64,000 nucleotides of DNA from Lactobacillus paragasseri (GTDB lineage Bacteria > Bacillota > Bacilli > Lactobacillales > Lactobacillaceae). The DNA lies in contig NZ_AP018549.1 of the NCBI RefSeq assembly GCF_003584685.1, positions 1,736,001-1,800,000 of the forward strand, given 5' to 3'. This document shows positions 26,219-34,679 of the stretch, in pieces. The stretch's first letter is position 1, and every line of letters starts with the position of its first letter. The notes under the pieces are model-generated. The model searched no databases, was not told the DNA's origin, and was given only the letters and a program-made list of their open reading frames with translations. Both the position numbers and the translations under genes were made by a program.

Positions 26219-27445
26219 TTATTCTTTTATTCCTTGCAATGCACGTTTCATATTTTTCCACATGCCATTATCATCAGTTTGTAAAATTAAACTTGGGTAA
26301 ATTTTTCTAATCCACAAAATCGATCCTATTAAAAATATCACTAAGATTACCATTGAAACCCCAGCTTCTAGATTTGTCGCATTTCCTTTAATTAGCCGAA
26401 GTGGCATTAAGAAAGAAGATAAAAATGGTACATAAGACATAATTATTGCAAAAATACTGTCGGGGTTATTAGACAAACTCATGCTGCTGAATAAACCAAG
26501 TAAAGTCAAATAAACTAGAGGTTGAACCGCCTTATTAGCATCTTCTGCCTTAGTTACAATTGCACCACAAACCGCAGCATAGACAATATATAGGATCAAT
26601 CCTAAAATCACGAATACTAATCCCCATGAAATTATTTGTCCTAAAACTTGATCAATTGCCGGTTTTACTTGAGCAAAAGTTTCTTTAACTCTATCAATTT
26701 GTGGAGCTAAATAATAAAATCCAGAAAACATTAGTGCATAAATTATTAATTGTGTAAGAATTTCCATGAAAATCCCTAAAACTTTACCATCAAAATAATT
26801 TCCACCTGGCATACTTGAAAAGATCATTTCCATGATCTTAGTCCCTTTTTCACTGGCAATATCTTGCGCCATAATAGTGCTATAAGTCTGAACCAAAAAG
26901 TACAAAACAAAAATCAAAATCCAAAAAGTAGCCGTTTTCAAATTTTTCTCATCATTTGCATCCAGCTTTTTACTATTAGTTTTTTCAGTAAATTTAACTT
27001 TTTGAGAAAGTGATTTTAGCTGCTGCTCACTAAGTTTTGCATTCTTTAGATTAAGTACTTGTTGCTGGGCGTTTAAGCCTCGCATCAATTCTTCTTTAAG
27101 ATCACTATCAAGTCTTTCCGTACCATAGTAAGTCGCTTCTAACTGAGCAAAAGTATTTTCAACGACAATATAGCCGCTAACGTCTCCAGCCTGATATGCT
27201 TTTTCAGCTTTTGTCTTATTCTTATACATATCAAAATCTTTGGTTTTCTTTAAAGGCTGAGCTAAACCCTCGTTTTGGCTCACAATACCCACTTTTGTAT
27301 TATCGTCAAAAGCCGAAGACGAACTCATTCCAAAGAAAAATGAAATAATTAACACAATAAATGGTGCAAAAATCATCAATAAAAATGACCAATTTTTAAC
27401 TTCCCTGCGGTAGGTTTCTTTAGCTACTAACCAAGTCTTATTCAT
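26219..27445 (-). CDS. ABC-2 type exporter permease (NatB-like)
   Basis: 408 residues from the ATG at 27445, preceded by GGTG and overlapping the ATPase gene end by 8 bases. One membrane helix near the N-terminus (FLLMIFAPFIVLIISFFF) is followed by an extracytoplasmic domain of about 150 residues with DDNTKVGIVSQNEG. Five or six further helices follow, with FVLYFLVQTYSTIMAQDIASEKGTK-type text typical of the NatB/CcmB ABC-2 class. It pairs with the ATPase at 27438. The substrate is unknown: NatAB relatives export sodium or drugs. Confidence 0.85.
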   Translation of the reverse strand: MNKTWLVAKETYRREVKNWSFLLMIFAPFIVLIISFFFGMSSSSAFDDNTKVGIVSQNEGLAQPLKKTKDFDMYKNKTKAEKAYQAGDVSGYIVVENTFAQLEATYYGTERLDSDLKEELMRGLNAQQQVLNLKNAKLSEQQLKSLSQKVKFTEKTNSKKLDANDEKNLKTATFWILIFVLYFLVQTYSTIMAQDIASEKGTKIMEMIFSSMPGGNYFDGKVLGIFMEILTQLIIYALMFSGFYYLAPQIDRVKETFAQVKPAIDQVLGQIISWGLVFVILGLILYIVYAAVCGAIVTKAEDANKAVQPLVYLTLLGLFSSMSLSNNPDSIFAIIMSYVPFLSSFLMPLRLIKGNATNLEAGVSMVILVIFLIGSILWIRKIYPSLILQTDDNGMWKNMKRALQGIKE

Positions 27446-28334
27446 TATTTTCACCGGCTTTCAATTTAAAGATTTCATCTAAAGTTGGTGGTTCTTGATC
27501 AAAAGTTTGCAAATATTCTCCATGAGACAAAATTTTAAAAATTTCTTGGCCATAATTAGCTGCTGCTAGCCAAAGCTTATAAATACCATTATTTTGTAAA
27601 ATAGCATTTTCTACCCCAGGTAATTTCTTGACCTCATCAAGTCCTAAATCTGTCCTAATAAATAGACGTGTTAGGCCAAAATTATTTCGCACTTCATTTA
27701 CCATACCATTTAAAACAAGATGACCATTGTTAATCATCACTACATCATCACATAATTCTTCAACATTAGACATATCATGATCAGAAAATATAATTGTTGC
27801 ACCACGCCTTTTTTCTTGGAGAATTACATTTTTAATTATTTCAACATTTACGGGATCTAAACCACTGAATGGCTCATCTAAAATAATTAAATTTGGCTGG
27901 TGAATAAGTGTTGCAATTAGTTGAATCTTTTGTTGGTTTCCTTTAGATAGGCTCTTGATTTTATCAGTAGTCTTGCCCTTAACTTCTAATTTCTGCATCC
28001 AGTCTTGCAAATCATGCTTTACAGTATCTTTTTTCATACCTTTTAAACTAGCTAAAAAACTTACTTGGTCTAAAACTGTCAGTTTAGGCATTAAACTACG
28101 CTCTTCTGGCAAATACCCCACAGAATTGTAGTCACGGCTTGAAAAAGAATGATTATCAATAGTAATTTTGCCCTGATACTTAACAAACTTCAGAATGCTA
28201 TGAAAAAGAGTAGTTTTTCCTGAGCCATTTTTACCGATTAAGCCTAATATTTTTCCATTATCTGCTTTGAAGTTAATATCAAATAAAACTTGTTTACTTC
28301 CAAAGCTTTTATTCAAATTTTTTACTTGTAACAT
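27438..28334 (-). CDS. ABC exporter ATPase (NatA-like)
   Basis: 298 residues with Walker A GKNGSGKTT, Q-loop LPEERSLMP, signature LSKGNQQKIQ (the LSKGN variant common in NatA-type ATPases), Walker B LIILDEPFSGLD and H-loop FSDHDMSN. A C-terminal extension of about 80 residues (about 215-298, with LFIRTDLGLDEV) is usual for this exporter group. It overlaps its permease gene, so the two are coupled. First gene of a two-gene operon. Confidence 0.9.
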   Translation of the reverse strand: MLQVKNLNKSFGSKQVLFDINFKADNGKILGLIGKNGSGKTTLFHSILKFVKYQGKITIDNHSFSSRDYNSVGYLPEERSLMPKLTVLDQVSFLASLKGMKKDTVKHDLQDWMQKLEVKGKTTDKIKSLSKGNQQKIQLIATLIHQPNLIILDEPFSGLDPVNVEIIKNVILQEKRRGATIIFSDHDMSNVEELCDDVVMINNGHLVLNGMVNEVRNNFGLTRLFIRTDLGLDEVKKLPGVENAILQNNGIYKLWLAAANYGQEIFKILSHGEYLQTFDQEPPTLDEIFKLKAGENNE

Positions 28335-28414
28335 AGCTTTTTCTTTCTAAATAAATTCTATTAAAGTTATGCCCAATTATATCAATATTCCTCCTAGAAA
28401 TCTTTTTTTATATC

Positions 28415-28450
28415 AAAAAAGCCTCTCAGCTGTCTAAATCTGAGAGGCTT
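28415..28450 (-). terminator. Terminator of racD-murE operon
   Basis: Perfect stem GCCTCTCAG/CTGAGAGGC followed on - by a T run, just after the racD stop. Confidence 0.92.
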
Positions 28451-28454
28451 TACT

Positions 28455-29204
28455 TTATTTATACATATATTTTGCAGTTGCTTCTTTAGGATCCATTCCA
28501 TTACGAATCTTCAAAGCAAGTTCAATTGAAACATCAGCAATAATTGACTGAGGATCAATCACATTATAAGGATGATCTTGTGCCTTTTCTTGAGCAAGCG
28601 ATAATTCCGTACATCCCAATAAAATTACATTGCAACCATATTTATCATGCATTGTCTTCAAGATCTTATGATACAAATCATGATCAACAATACCCTTTTC
28701 CTTAATATCACTGTAAATTAATTCATTGACCATAGGCTGAATTTCGGGACCACCTAATTCTACCTTCTTGCCAACGCGTTCTAATTCGTCCACATACAAA
28801 TGATCATAGATAGAACCTTCAGTTGCAATTAAGCCAATTTTTTCTTCCTTAGGAAAATCATCTACAAATTTATGCACAGCAATCCGCATCATGTGTAAAA
28901 ATGGTACATCAGTTAATGCAGCCAAATCGTCATAAAAATAATGTGCGGTATTACATGGCATTACAAAGAAATCAGGATTAAGCTTCGCTTGACTTAAAAC
29001 ATCATCTTTTAAATCATAGAAAAAGTTAGGCTTACTATGATCCATGATATAAGCAGTTCGATCGGGAATTTGAGCATCATTTACTAAAATATAATTCAAA
29101 TAATCTTGGTCTTTAGCGATTTTAACTCGGTGATTAATTAAGCGGACATAACTTTCAGTTGCGATTGTCCCCATTCCGCCAATAATTGAGAAAAAGTGCT
29201 TCAT
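28455..29204 (-). CDS. racD: Aspartate/glutamate racemase family protein, probable aspartate racemase
   Basis: 249 residues. The two catalytic cysteines of the PLP-independent racemase fold are in FVMPCNTAHYF (near residue 84) and LLGCTELSL (near 200). The N-terminal GGMGTIAT is the substrate loop. Aspartate racemase makes D-Asp, which lactobacilli of this group use in the L-Lys-D-Asp cross-bridge of peptidoglycan. The gene starts 2 bases after the murE stop, supporting a wall-synthesis role. Glutamate racemase is less likely, because MurI proteins have a different N-terminal motif and are usually elsewhere. Confidence 0.85.
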   Translation of the reverse strand: MKHFFSIIGGMGTIATESYVRLINHRVKIAKDQDYLNYILVNDAQIPDRTAYIMDHSKPNFFYDLKDDVLSQAKLNPDFFVMPCNTAHYFYDDLAALTDVPFLHMMRIAVHKFVDDFPKEEKIGLIATEGSIYDHLYVDELERVGKKVELGGPEIQPMVNELIYSDIKEKGIVDHDLYHKILKTMHDKYGCNVILLGCTELSLAQEKAQDHPYNVIDPQSIIADVSIELALKIRNGMDPKEATAKYMYK

Positions 29205-29206
29205 AA

Positions 29207-30778
29207 CTATTCCTCATCGTCTTTTTCTAATTCATTAATTACACTTTCAGCCACTTTAATATCAGTTGGATATGGTGTATCTACTCCGCGAATCTTTTGG
29301 AATGGATCTGCACCCTTCCCGCAAATTAAAACAATATCATCTTTATTAGACATTGCAATTGCATCATGAATTGCTTTTTCACGGTCTAATTCAATTGTGA
29401 CATCAACTTTTTCATGATCAATGCCAGCATCAATTTCTTGAGCAATATCCATTGGGTCTTCAAAACCAGGATCATCGGTAGTCAAAAATGCCTTATTTGC
29501 ATATGCAGTCAAACTTTCACTAAATCCAGGGCGACGTGATACTCCCTTATCCCCAGGAGCTCCAACAACTACAATGATCTTTGGATTATTGAATTCACGT
29601 TGCATAAAGCTCATTAAGGCTATCATTGAGGCCTTATTATGTGCATAGTCAACGATAACTGTTCCATGGTTCTTTGATGGTAAAGTTTCCATTCGACCTG
29701 GAATTGTTACGTGACGAATTCCTTTAGCACACTCTGCATAGCTTTCACCAGCAAGACCAGCACCAATAATTGCAGCAGTACCATTCATCTCGTTGAAGTC
29801 ACCAATCATTTGAAGAGTGTAATCTCCAGCGATTGGTAATTTCTTAGCTTTTTCAGAAGCACAGAATAACTTAAATTCAGTTTCCTTCATGTCTGTTTCA
29901 ACTGATTGGAAACGGAAATCAATTGGTTGTTTTAAGTTAGGATTTTCGAAATCATTTCTAGCAAACAAATAGATACTATCTGGATTAGTAGTCGTAGTTG
30001 CTGCTGCATAAATTTCATCAAAGTGGTCTGACATTGCGTTAATAATACACTTACGCGAGTTAACCATTAATTGTAATTTACAATGCAGATAATCTGCGAA
30101 GTTAGGGTGTTCATTTGGACCGATATGGTCTGGAGTAATATTTAAGAAAAATCCTAGATCATAGGTTAAACCAAAGACACGATTTTTCTTATAAGCTTGA
30201 CTAGAAACTTCCATTACCAAATGAGTCATACCATTATCAACAGCTGTTCTCATATCACGGAACAAGTCTAAACTTTCAGGCGTAGTCAAACTAGACTTGA
30301 ACTTATCTTCAGGCTTTGGTCCGACAATATCATCTACTGATGAAAATAAAGCTGTTCGACCCCCGTTAATTTGGTCAAGCATCCCTTTCAAGAAATAAGC
30401 AGATGTAGTTTTACCTTTTGTACCAGTGAAGGCTACAACATATAAATCATCTTGCGGGAATCTGTAAAAAGCAGCCGATAAAAGAGCCATGGCTTTAGTT
30501 ACGTCTCTAACAACTAAAGCATGCATTCCTTTACCTTCTGGATATGGTTGTTCTGCTACATAACAAGTAGCTCCACTATCTTTAGCCATTGATAAATAAG
30601 TAGGTCTAAAGCCTTTACCCTTACAGAAAAACAAGGTATTTGTTTTTATATCACGTGAATCATATGAAATATAATTCATTTTAGTTGGAACCGCATCTTG
30701 TACTGCACTTGACTTAAGCAAGTGGTGTTCCTTCAAAATTAAGATGCAAGTGTTTAAAGAAATGCTAGAATCGCTCAT
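29207..30778 (-). CDS. murE: Mur ligase: UDP-MurNAc-L-Ala-D-Glu L-lysine ligase (MurE type)
   Basis: 523 residues with three Mur domains. N-terminal UDP-binding domain (YDSRDIKTNTLFFCKG). Central ATPase domain with P-loop FTGTKGKTTSAY (about 115-125), TTPESLDLF and the MEVSSQA and HPNFADY motifs. C-terminal domain with GRMETL, DYAHNKASM and the substrate-binding TTDDPGFEDP. That last motif is not the DNPR of meso-diaminopimelate enzymes, consistent with L-Lys addition. It acts in the cytoplasm on the peptidoglycan precursor. First gene of an operon with racD. GGGGAG precedes the ATG. Confidence 0.88.
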   Translation of the reverse strand: MSDSSISLNTCILILKEHHLLKSSAVQDAVPTKMNYISYDSRDIKTNTLFFCKGKGFRPTYLSMAKDSGATCYVAEQPYPEGKGMHALVVRDVTKAMALLSAAFYRFPQDDLYVVAFTGTKGKTTSAYFLKGMLDQINGGRTALFSSVDDIVGPKPEDKFKSSLTTPESLDLFRDMRTAVDNGMTHLVMEVSSQAYKKNRVFGLTYDLGFFLNITPDHIGPNEHPNFADYLHCKLQLMVNSRKCIINAMSDHFDEIYAAATTTTNPDSIYLFARNDFENPNLKQPIDFRFQSVETDMKETEFKLFCASEKAKKLPIAGDYTLQMIGDFNEMNGTAAIIGAGLAGESYAECAKGIRHVTIPGRMETLPSKNHGTVIVDYAHNKASMIALMSFMQREFNNPKIIVVVGAPGDKGVSRRPGFSESLTAYANKAFLTTDDPGFEDPMDIAQEIDAGIDHEKVDVTIELDREKAIHDAIAMSNKDDIVLICGKGADPFQKIRGVDTPYPTDIKVAESVINELEKDDEE

Positions 30779-30827
30779 TTTTTCTCCCCAATTTTTTAAT
30801 CAATTCAGCCTAAATTATAGCACACCA

Positions 30828-31973
30828 TCATTTTGCTTTGGGGCTATTGAGTGGTAGTTGAATAATAAAACTAGTTAATTCTGATGTTGACTGACACTTA
30901 ATTGTCCCGCCATGTAAGTCAACAATACTTTTCGTAATCGCTAAACCTAATCCAGTACCGCCGGTTTTTAAATTTCTTGAACTTTCTACTCGATAGAAGC
31001 GATCAAAGATTTTTTGCAAAGAATTCTTAGGTATCTGCTCCCCATTATTTTCAACTCTAAGTTCTACAAACTTATTATTCACCTTATTGGCAATTAAATT
31101 AATTTCAGTTGCGCCATGACCATATTTCAAGGCGTTTGAAATCAAATTATTTAGCATTCGCACAATCATTTTAGCATCAGCATCAATTACTAAATCTCTT
31201 GGTCGTGTTACTACATTAAAGGTAATGTTTTTCTTTTCTGCTTCTAATTCAAAACCAGCTGCTACCTGTTCAAGCATTGAATTAACATGGAGCGGTGCTA
31301 AGACTAGTTTATTATTCGTTGACGAACGAAGCGTAGTGTATTCAAATAAGTCTTCAGCTAAAGCTTTCATTTGGAGAGCTTTATCATAGGCGATTTTAAT
31401 ATATTTAGCTTGATCCTCATTTAGTTCGCTACTCTTTAATAAACCCAAGTAGCCTATAATTGAAGTTAGCGGTGTTCTGATATCATGAGATACGTTAGTA
31501 ATCAAATCATCCTTTGATTGCTCAATCTGGCGCTCTTCTTCCATTGAAGCTACGGTACTATCAACTAAAGCGTTAATTGAATCGATTACCTTTTGTAAAT
31601 CTGTCTTTACTACAAAAGGAATTCGATGATCAAAGTGACCATCAGCTATATAATGTAATTCTTCAATAACATGCCGCAGTTGCATTTGACGATATCTCCT
31701 AATTAATCGCCAATAAACAACAATGGCATCGCCCACTAACATAACACCAACAAAAAGTCGTTGCCAAGACCATAAATGCATTCCATTAGCAAAAGTAATT
31801 GTCTTTTTGAGAAAGAATATACCATTTTCTAAACGTGGATCATTCAATACTGCCAAATTAAGCAAAATAATAATCGAAAGATTCAATAGCAAAAGCAGAA
31901 TAACAGTTATAACACCTTCGCCAAATAATTCACTTTTTTCTTTCGTGGTTAGGATTACTTTTTGTTTTTTCAT
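30828..31973 (-). CDS. Membrane sensor histidine kinase
   Basis: 381 residues. TM helices at about 20-42 and 70-89 enclose a short extracytoplasmic loop of about 28 residues. A HAMP-like linker follows (about 90-150). The dimerisation/phosphoacceptor motif VSHDIRTPLTSIIGYL has H163. The ATPase domain has N-box NNLISNALKYG, G1 VENNGEQIP, F-box FDRFYRVE and G2 GTGLGLAI. The tiny sensor loop suggests sensing in or near the membrane, as in cell-envelope stress or antimicrobial-peptide systems (VanS/BceS-like size). It follows its response regulator by 5 bases. The signal is unknown. Confidence 0.9.
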   Translation of the reverse strand: MKKQKVILTTKEKSELFGEGVITVILLLLLNLSIIILLNLAVLNDPRLENGIFFLKKTITFANGMHLWSWQRLFVGVMLVGDAIVVYWRLIRRYRQMQLRHVIEELHYIADGHFDHRIPFVVKTDLQKVIDSINALVDSTVASMEEERQIEQSKDDLITNVSHDIRTPLTSIIGYLGLLKSSELNEDQAKYIKIAYDKALQMKALAEDLFEYTTLRSSTNNKLVLAPLHVNSMLEQVAAGFELEAEKKNITFNVVTRPRDLVIDADAKMIVRMLNNLISNALKYGHGATEINLIANKVNNKFVELRVENNGEQIPKNSLQKIFDRFYRVESSRNLKTGGTGLGLAITKSIVDLHGGTIKCQSTSELTSFIIQLPLNSPKAK

Positions 31974-31978
31974 CCTTC

Positions 31979-32665
31979 CTAAGCCTCTACTTTATAGCCT
32001 ACTCCCCAAACTGTTTGGATAACTTCTTCTCCATCAGTTGCTTTTTGAATCTTATCACGCAAGTGAGAAACGTGAACCATAACTGTTTTAGCTGAAACAA
32101 CCGATTCTTGTTGCCATACTCTTTCAAAAATTTCATCTGCACTAAATACGCGATTAGGATGACTAGCAAGCATATATAAAATTCCAAACTCTAAAGCAGT
32201 TAATTGAATAACTTTCCCTGTTAAAGTCTTAACTTCATGTGAGTCCTTATTAATTACTAAGGGTCCTACTTCTAATACATCTGGCTTGTCGTCTTTGACT
32301 TCTTTTTGACTGCGACGGAGCAATGATCTTACTCGCGCCATTACTTCTAATGGGTTAAATGGCTTAACAACATAATCATCTGCTCCAGTAATCAATCCTT
32401 GAATTTTATCCATATCGCTAGTCTTAGCTGAAACAACTAAAATTGGAATTTCTGAATCTTTTCTAACCTCTTTAATAACTTCAATTCCCGACCTTTGTGG
32501 CATCATAATATCAAGAATCATCAATGCAATCTCTGGATTAGTAGAAAGTTTAGTTAAGGCTTCTTTACCACTATAAGCGGCAATTGGTTCATAACCTTCA
32601 TTTTTTAAATATATACTTAATAATTCAACGATTTCTTTATCATCATCAACAACTAAGATCTTCAT
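31979..32665 (-). CDS. OmpR/PhoB-family response regulator
   Basis: 228 residues. The receiver domain has acidic pair D8/D9, phospho-acceptor D52 (LILDIMMP) and Lys in DDYVVKPF. The DNA-binding winged helix (about 128-226) has LTALEFGILYMLASHPNRVFS and the recognition helix VMVHVSHLRDKI. It activates or represses target promoters on phosphorylation by the kinase encoded immediately downstream. The targets are not in evidence here. The divergence of this pair from WalKR (no PAS domain in the kinase) argues against the essential system. Confidence 0.92.
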   Translation of the reverse strand: MKILVVDDDKEIVELLSIYLKNEGYEPIAAYSGKEALTKLSTNPEIALMILDIMMPQRSGIEVIKEVRKDSEIPILVVSAKTSDMDKIQGLITGADDYVVKPFNPLEVMARVRSLLRRSQKEVKDDKPDVLEVGPLVINKDSHEVKTLTGKVIQLTALEFGILYMLASHPNRVFSADEIFERVWQQESVVSAKTVMVHVSHLRDKIQKATDGEEVIQTVWGVGYKVEA

Positions 32666-32774
32666 GAGGAATGTCTCCTTATTCTATATTTATCACGTAA
32701 AAAAACTATTATTAATATTTTACCTGTTTTACATCTATTTACCTAAATTAAACCACGTTTTTAAAGAATCATAA

Positions 32775-32811
32775 AAAATGAACCCTAGAAAAAATATCTA
32801 GAGTTCATTTT
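32775..32811 (-). terminator. Terminator of the heterodimeric ABC exporter operon
   Basis: Stem AAAATGAACCCTAGA/TCTAGAGTTCATTTT (one mismatch) with a loop of 7 bases and T run on -. Confidence 0.88.
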
Positions 32812-32815
32812 CTAA

Positions 32816-34666
32816 CTAATCTAATTCTTTTTTACCAGTATACAACTCGTAATAATAGCCTTTTTGCTTCAAAAGTTCTTCGTGATTACCACGTTCAATA
32901 ATATGACCATGATCCAGAACTAAAATGAGGTCTGAGTTAACAATGGTTGATAAACGGTGGGCGATCACAAAACTAGTTCTACCAGCAAGCAAGTTATCCA
33001 TCCCTGCTTGAACCATTCGTTCAGTCCTAGTATCAATACTTGATGTTGCTTCATCTAAGATCATCACCGGTTCATCAGCAATCATGGCTCTAGCAATACT
33101 TAATAACTGCATTTGACCTTGTGACAAATCGCCACCATCTCCATCAATTACAGTCTCATATCCATCATCTAGCTCATGAATAAATTCATCAGCATGTGCT
33201 AAACGAGCAGCTTGATAAACCTCGTCATCACTCGCATTTGGTTTTCCAAATCGAATATTGTCCATGATTGTACCAGTAAAGAGGTGCGTTTCTTGTAAAA
33301 CAATCGATAAAGAATGGCGTAAATCATTTTTTCTAATTTGAGAAATTGGAACGCCATCATACGTAATCTTTCCAGACTGAATCTCATAGAAACGATTAAG
33401 CATATTAGAAATAGTCGTCTTACCAGCACCAGTTTCACCGACTAAGGCAACTTTCATACCCGGTTTAGCATCAATATTAATATCGTGCAAAATTTGCTTT
33501 TCAGGAACATATGAAAAGTTCACATGATCAAAAACAATATGTCCTTTAATTGGAACTTTTTTAATATCACCATTCTTCTCAGGAACATCCCAATACCAAC
33601 TATTTTTAACGTCGGGATTGGCCGACATAATAACGTCGCCATTATCAACTTCCGAAGGCTCATCTTCTAACTCAAAAATTCTCTGCGCACCAGCTAAAGC
33701 CAAAACGATTGAATTCAATTGCTGTGAAATCTGAGCAATCGGCATACTAAATTGCCGCGATAATTGTAAGAAAGAAGCAATTGCACCTAAAGTCAATGGT
33801 GCCCAGCCGTTAATTGCTGCAGCTCCTCCGATAAAGGCAATTAATACGTACAATAAATTTCCCATATTACCCATAATTGGGAACAAAACGGTCGCATAAG
33901 TATTAGCCTTCCCAGATGCTCCACGCAGTTCTTCATTAAATTTATCAAAGCCCTCTTCAGCTTCAGGTTCATGTGAAAAGACCTTAATGACTTTTAAACC
34001 ATTAAGCATTTCTTCGTCATAACCGTTAATTTGACCTAATTTATTTTGTTGAACCTTGAAGTAGTAGCTAGACTTCACAGTTAAAAATCTAACAATTCCA
34101 AATGATAGACCAAAAATAATAAAAGAGAATAAAGTCAATTGCCAGCTTAAACTGAACATTGCCACAATAACAAAAATCAAACTTAGAGCTGAATTCAAAA
34201 ATTGTGGTAGCGATTGTGAGATCATCTGCATTAAGGTGTCGATATCATTAGTATAGCGACTCATGATATCACCATAATTATTTTGATCAAAGTAAGCAAT
34301 CGGCAGAGATTCCATGTGGGTAAATGTCTCATTACGAACCCGGAATTGAACTTTTTGAGCTAACACTCCCATTAGCATGCTAAAAAGATAGTTAGAAATA
34401 AAGCCAATTGCATAAATTCCAAACATTACTAAAATTGCATTCAGTAATGGACCATAGTTAGGAACCTTTTCATGCAGTAAGGGAGTAACATATGTATCAA
34501 TTAATCGCTCAATGAATAAGGATCCAATTACCGCTGATCCAGCTGCCAAAATGATAGTAATTACTGAAACGATTAACATCCAAGGACTAGTAGTTAAGAC
34601 TACTTTTAGCAGACGACCTAAAACTTTAAGACGATTTCCTTTAGTTTGTTGTTTTGCTTGATCCAT
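32816..34666 (-). CDS. Heterodimeric ABC multidrug exporter, canonical-site subunit
   Basis: 616 residues: an N-terminal six-helix exporter domain (about 25-330) fused to an ABC ATPase. Walker A GETGAGKTT, Walker B VMILDEATSSID with the catalytic Glu, and signature LSQGQ. There is an insertion of about 30 residues before the ATPase (DVKNSWYWDVPEKNG), typical of the LmrD/TM288-type partner. With the 576-residue gene upstream it should form an LmrCD-like drug or lipid exporter. The upstream gene ends 13 bases before this start. Confidence 0.9.
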   Translation of the reverse strand: MDQAKQQTKGNRLKVLGRLLKVVLTTSPWMLIVSVITIILAAGSAVIGSLFIERLIDTYVTPLLHEKVPNYGPLLNAILVMFGIYAIGFISNYLFSMLMGVLAQKVQFRVRNETFTHMESLPIAYFDQNNYGDIMSRYTNDIDTLMQMISQSLPQFLNSALSLIFVIVAMFSLSWQLTLFSFIIFGLSFGIVRFLTVKSSYYFKVQQNKLGQINGYDEEMLNGLKVIKVFSHEPEAEEGFDKFNEELRGASGKANTYATVLFPIMGNMGNLLYVLIAFIGGAAAINGWAPLTLGAIASFLQLSRQFSMPIAQISQQLNSIVLALAGAQRIFELEDEPSEVDNGDVIMSANPDVKNSWYWDVPEKNGDIKKVPIKGHIVFDHVNFSYVPEKQILHDINIDAKPGMKVALVGETGAGKTTISNMLNRFYEIQSGKITYDGVPISQIRKNDLRHSLSIVLQETHLFTGTIMDNIRFGKPNASDDEVYQAARLAHADEFIHELDDGYETVIDGDGGDLSQGQMQLLSIARAMIADEPVMILDEATSSIDTRTERMVQAGMDNLLAGRTSFVIAHRLSTIVNSDLILVLDHGHIIERGNHEELLKQKGYYYELYTGKKELD

Positions 34667-34679
34667 AAAGTTCTCTCAC

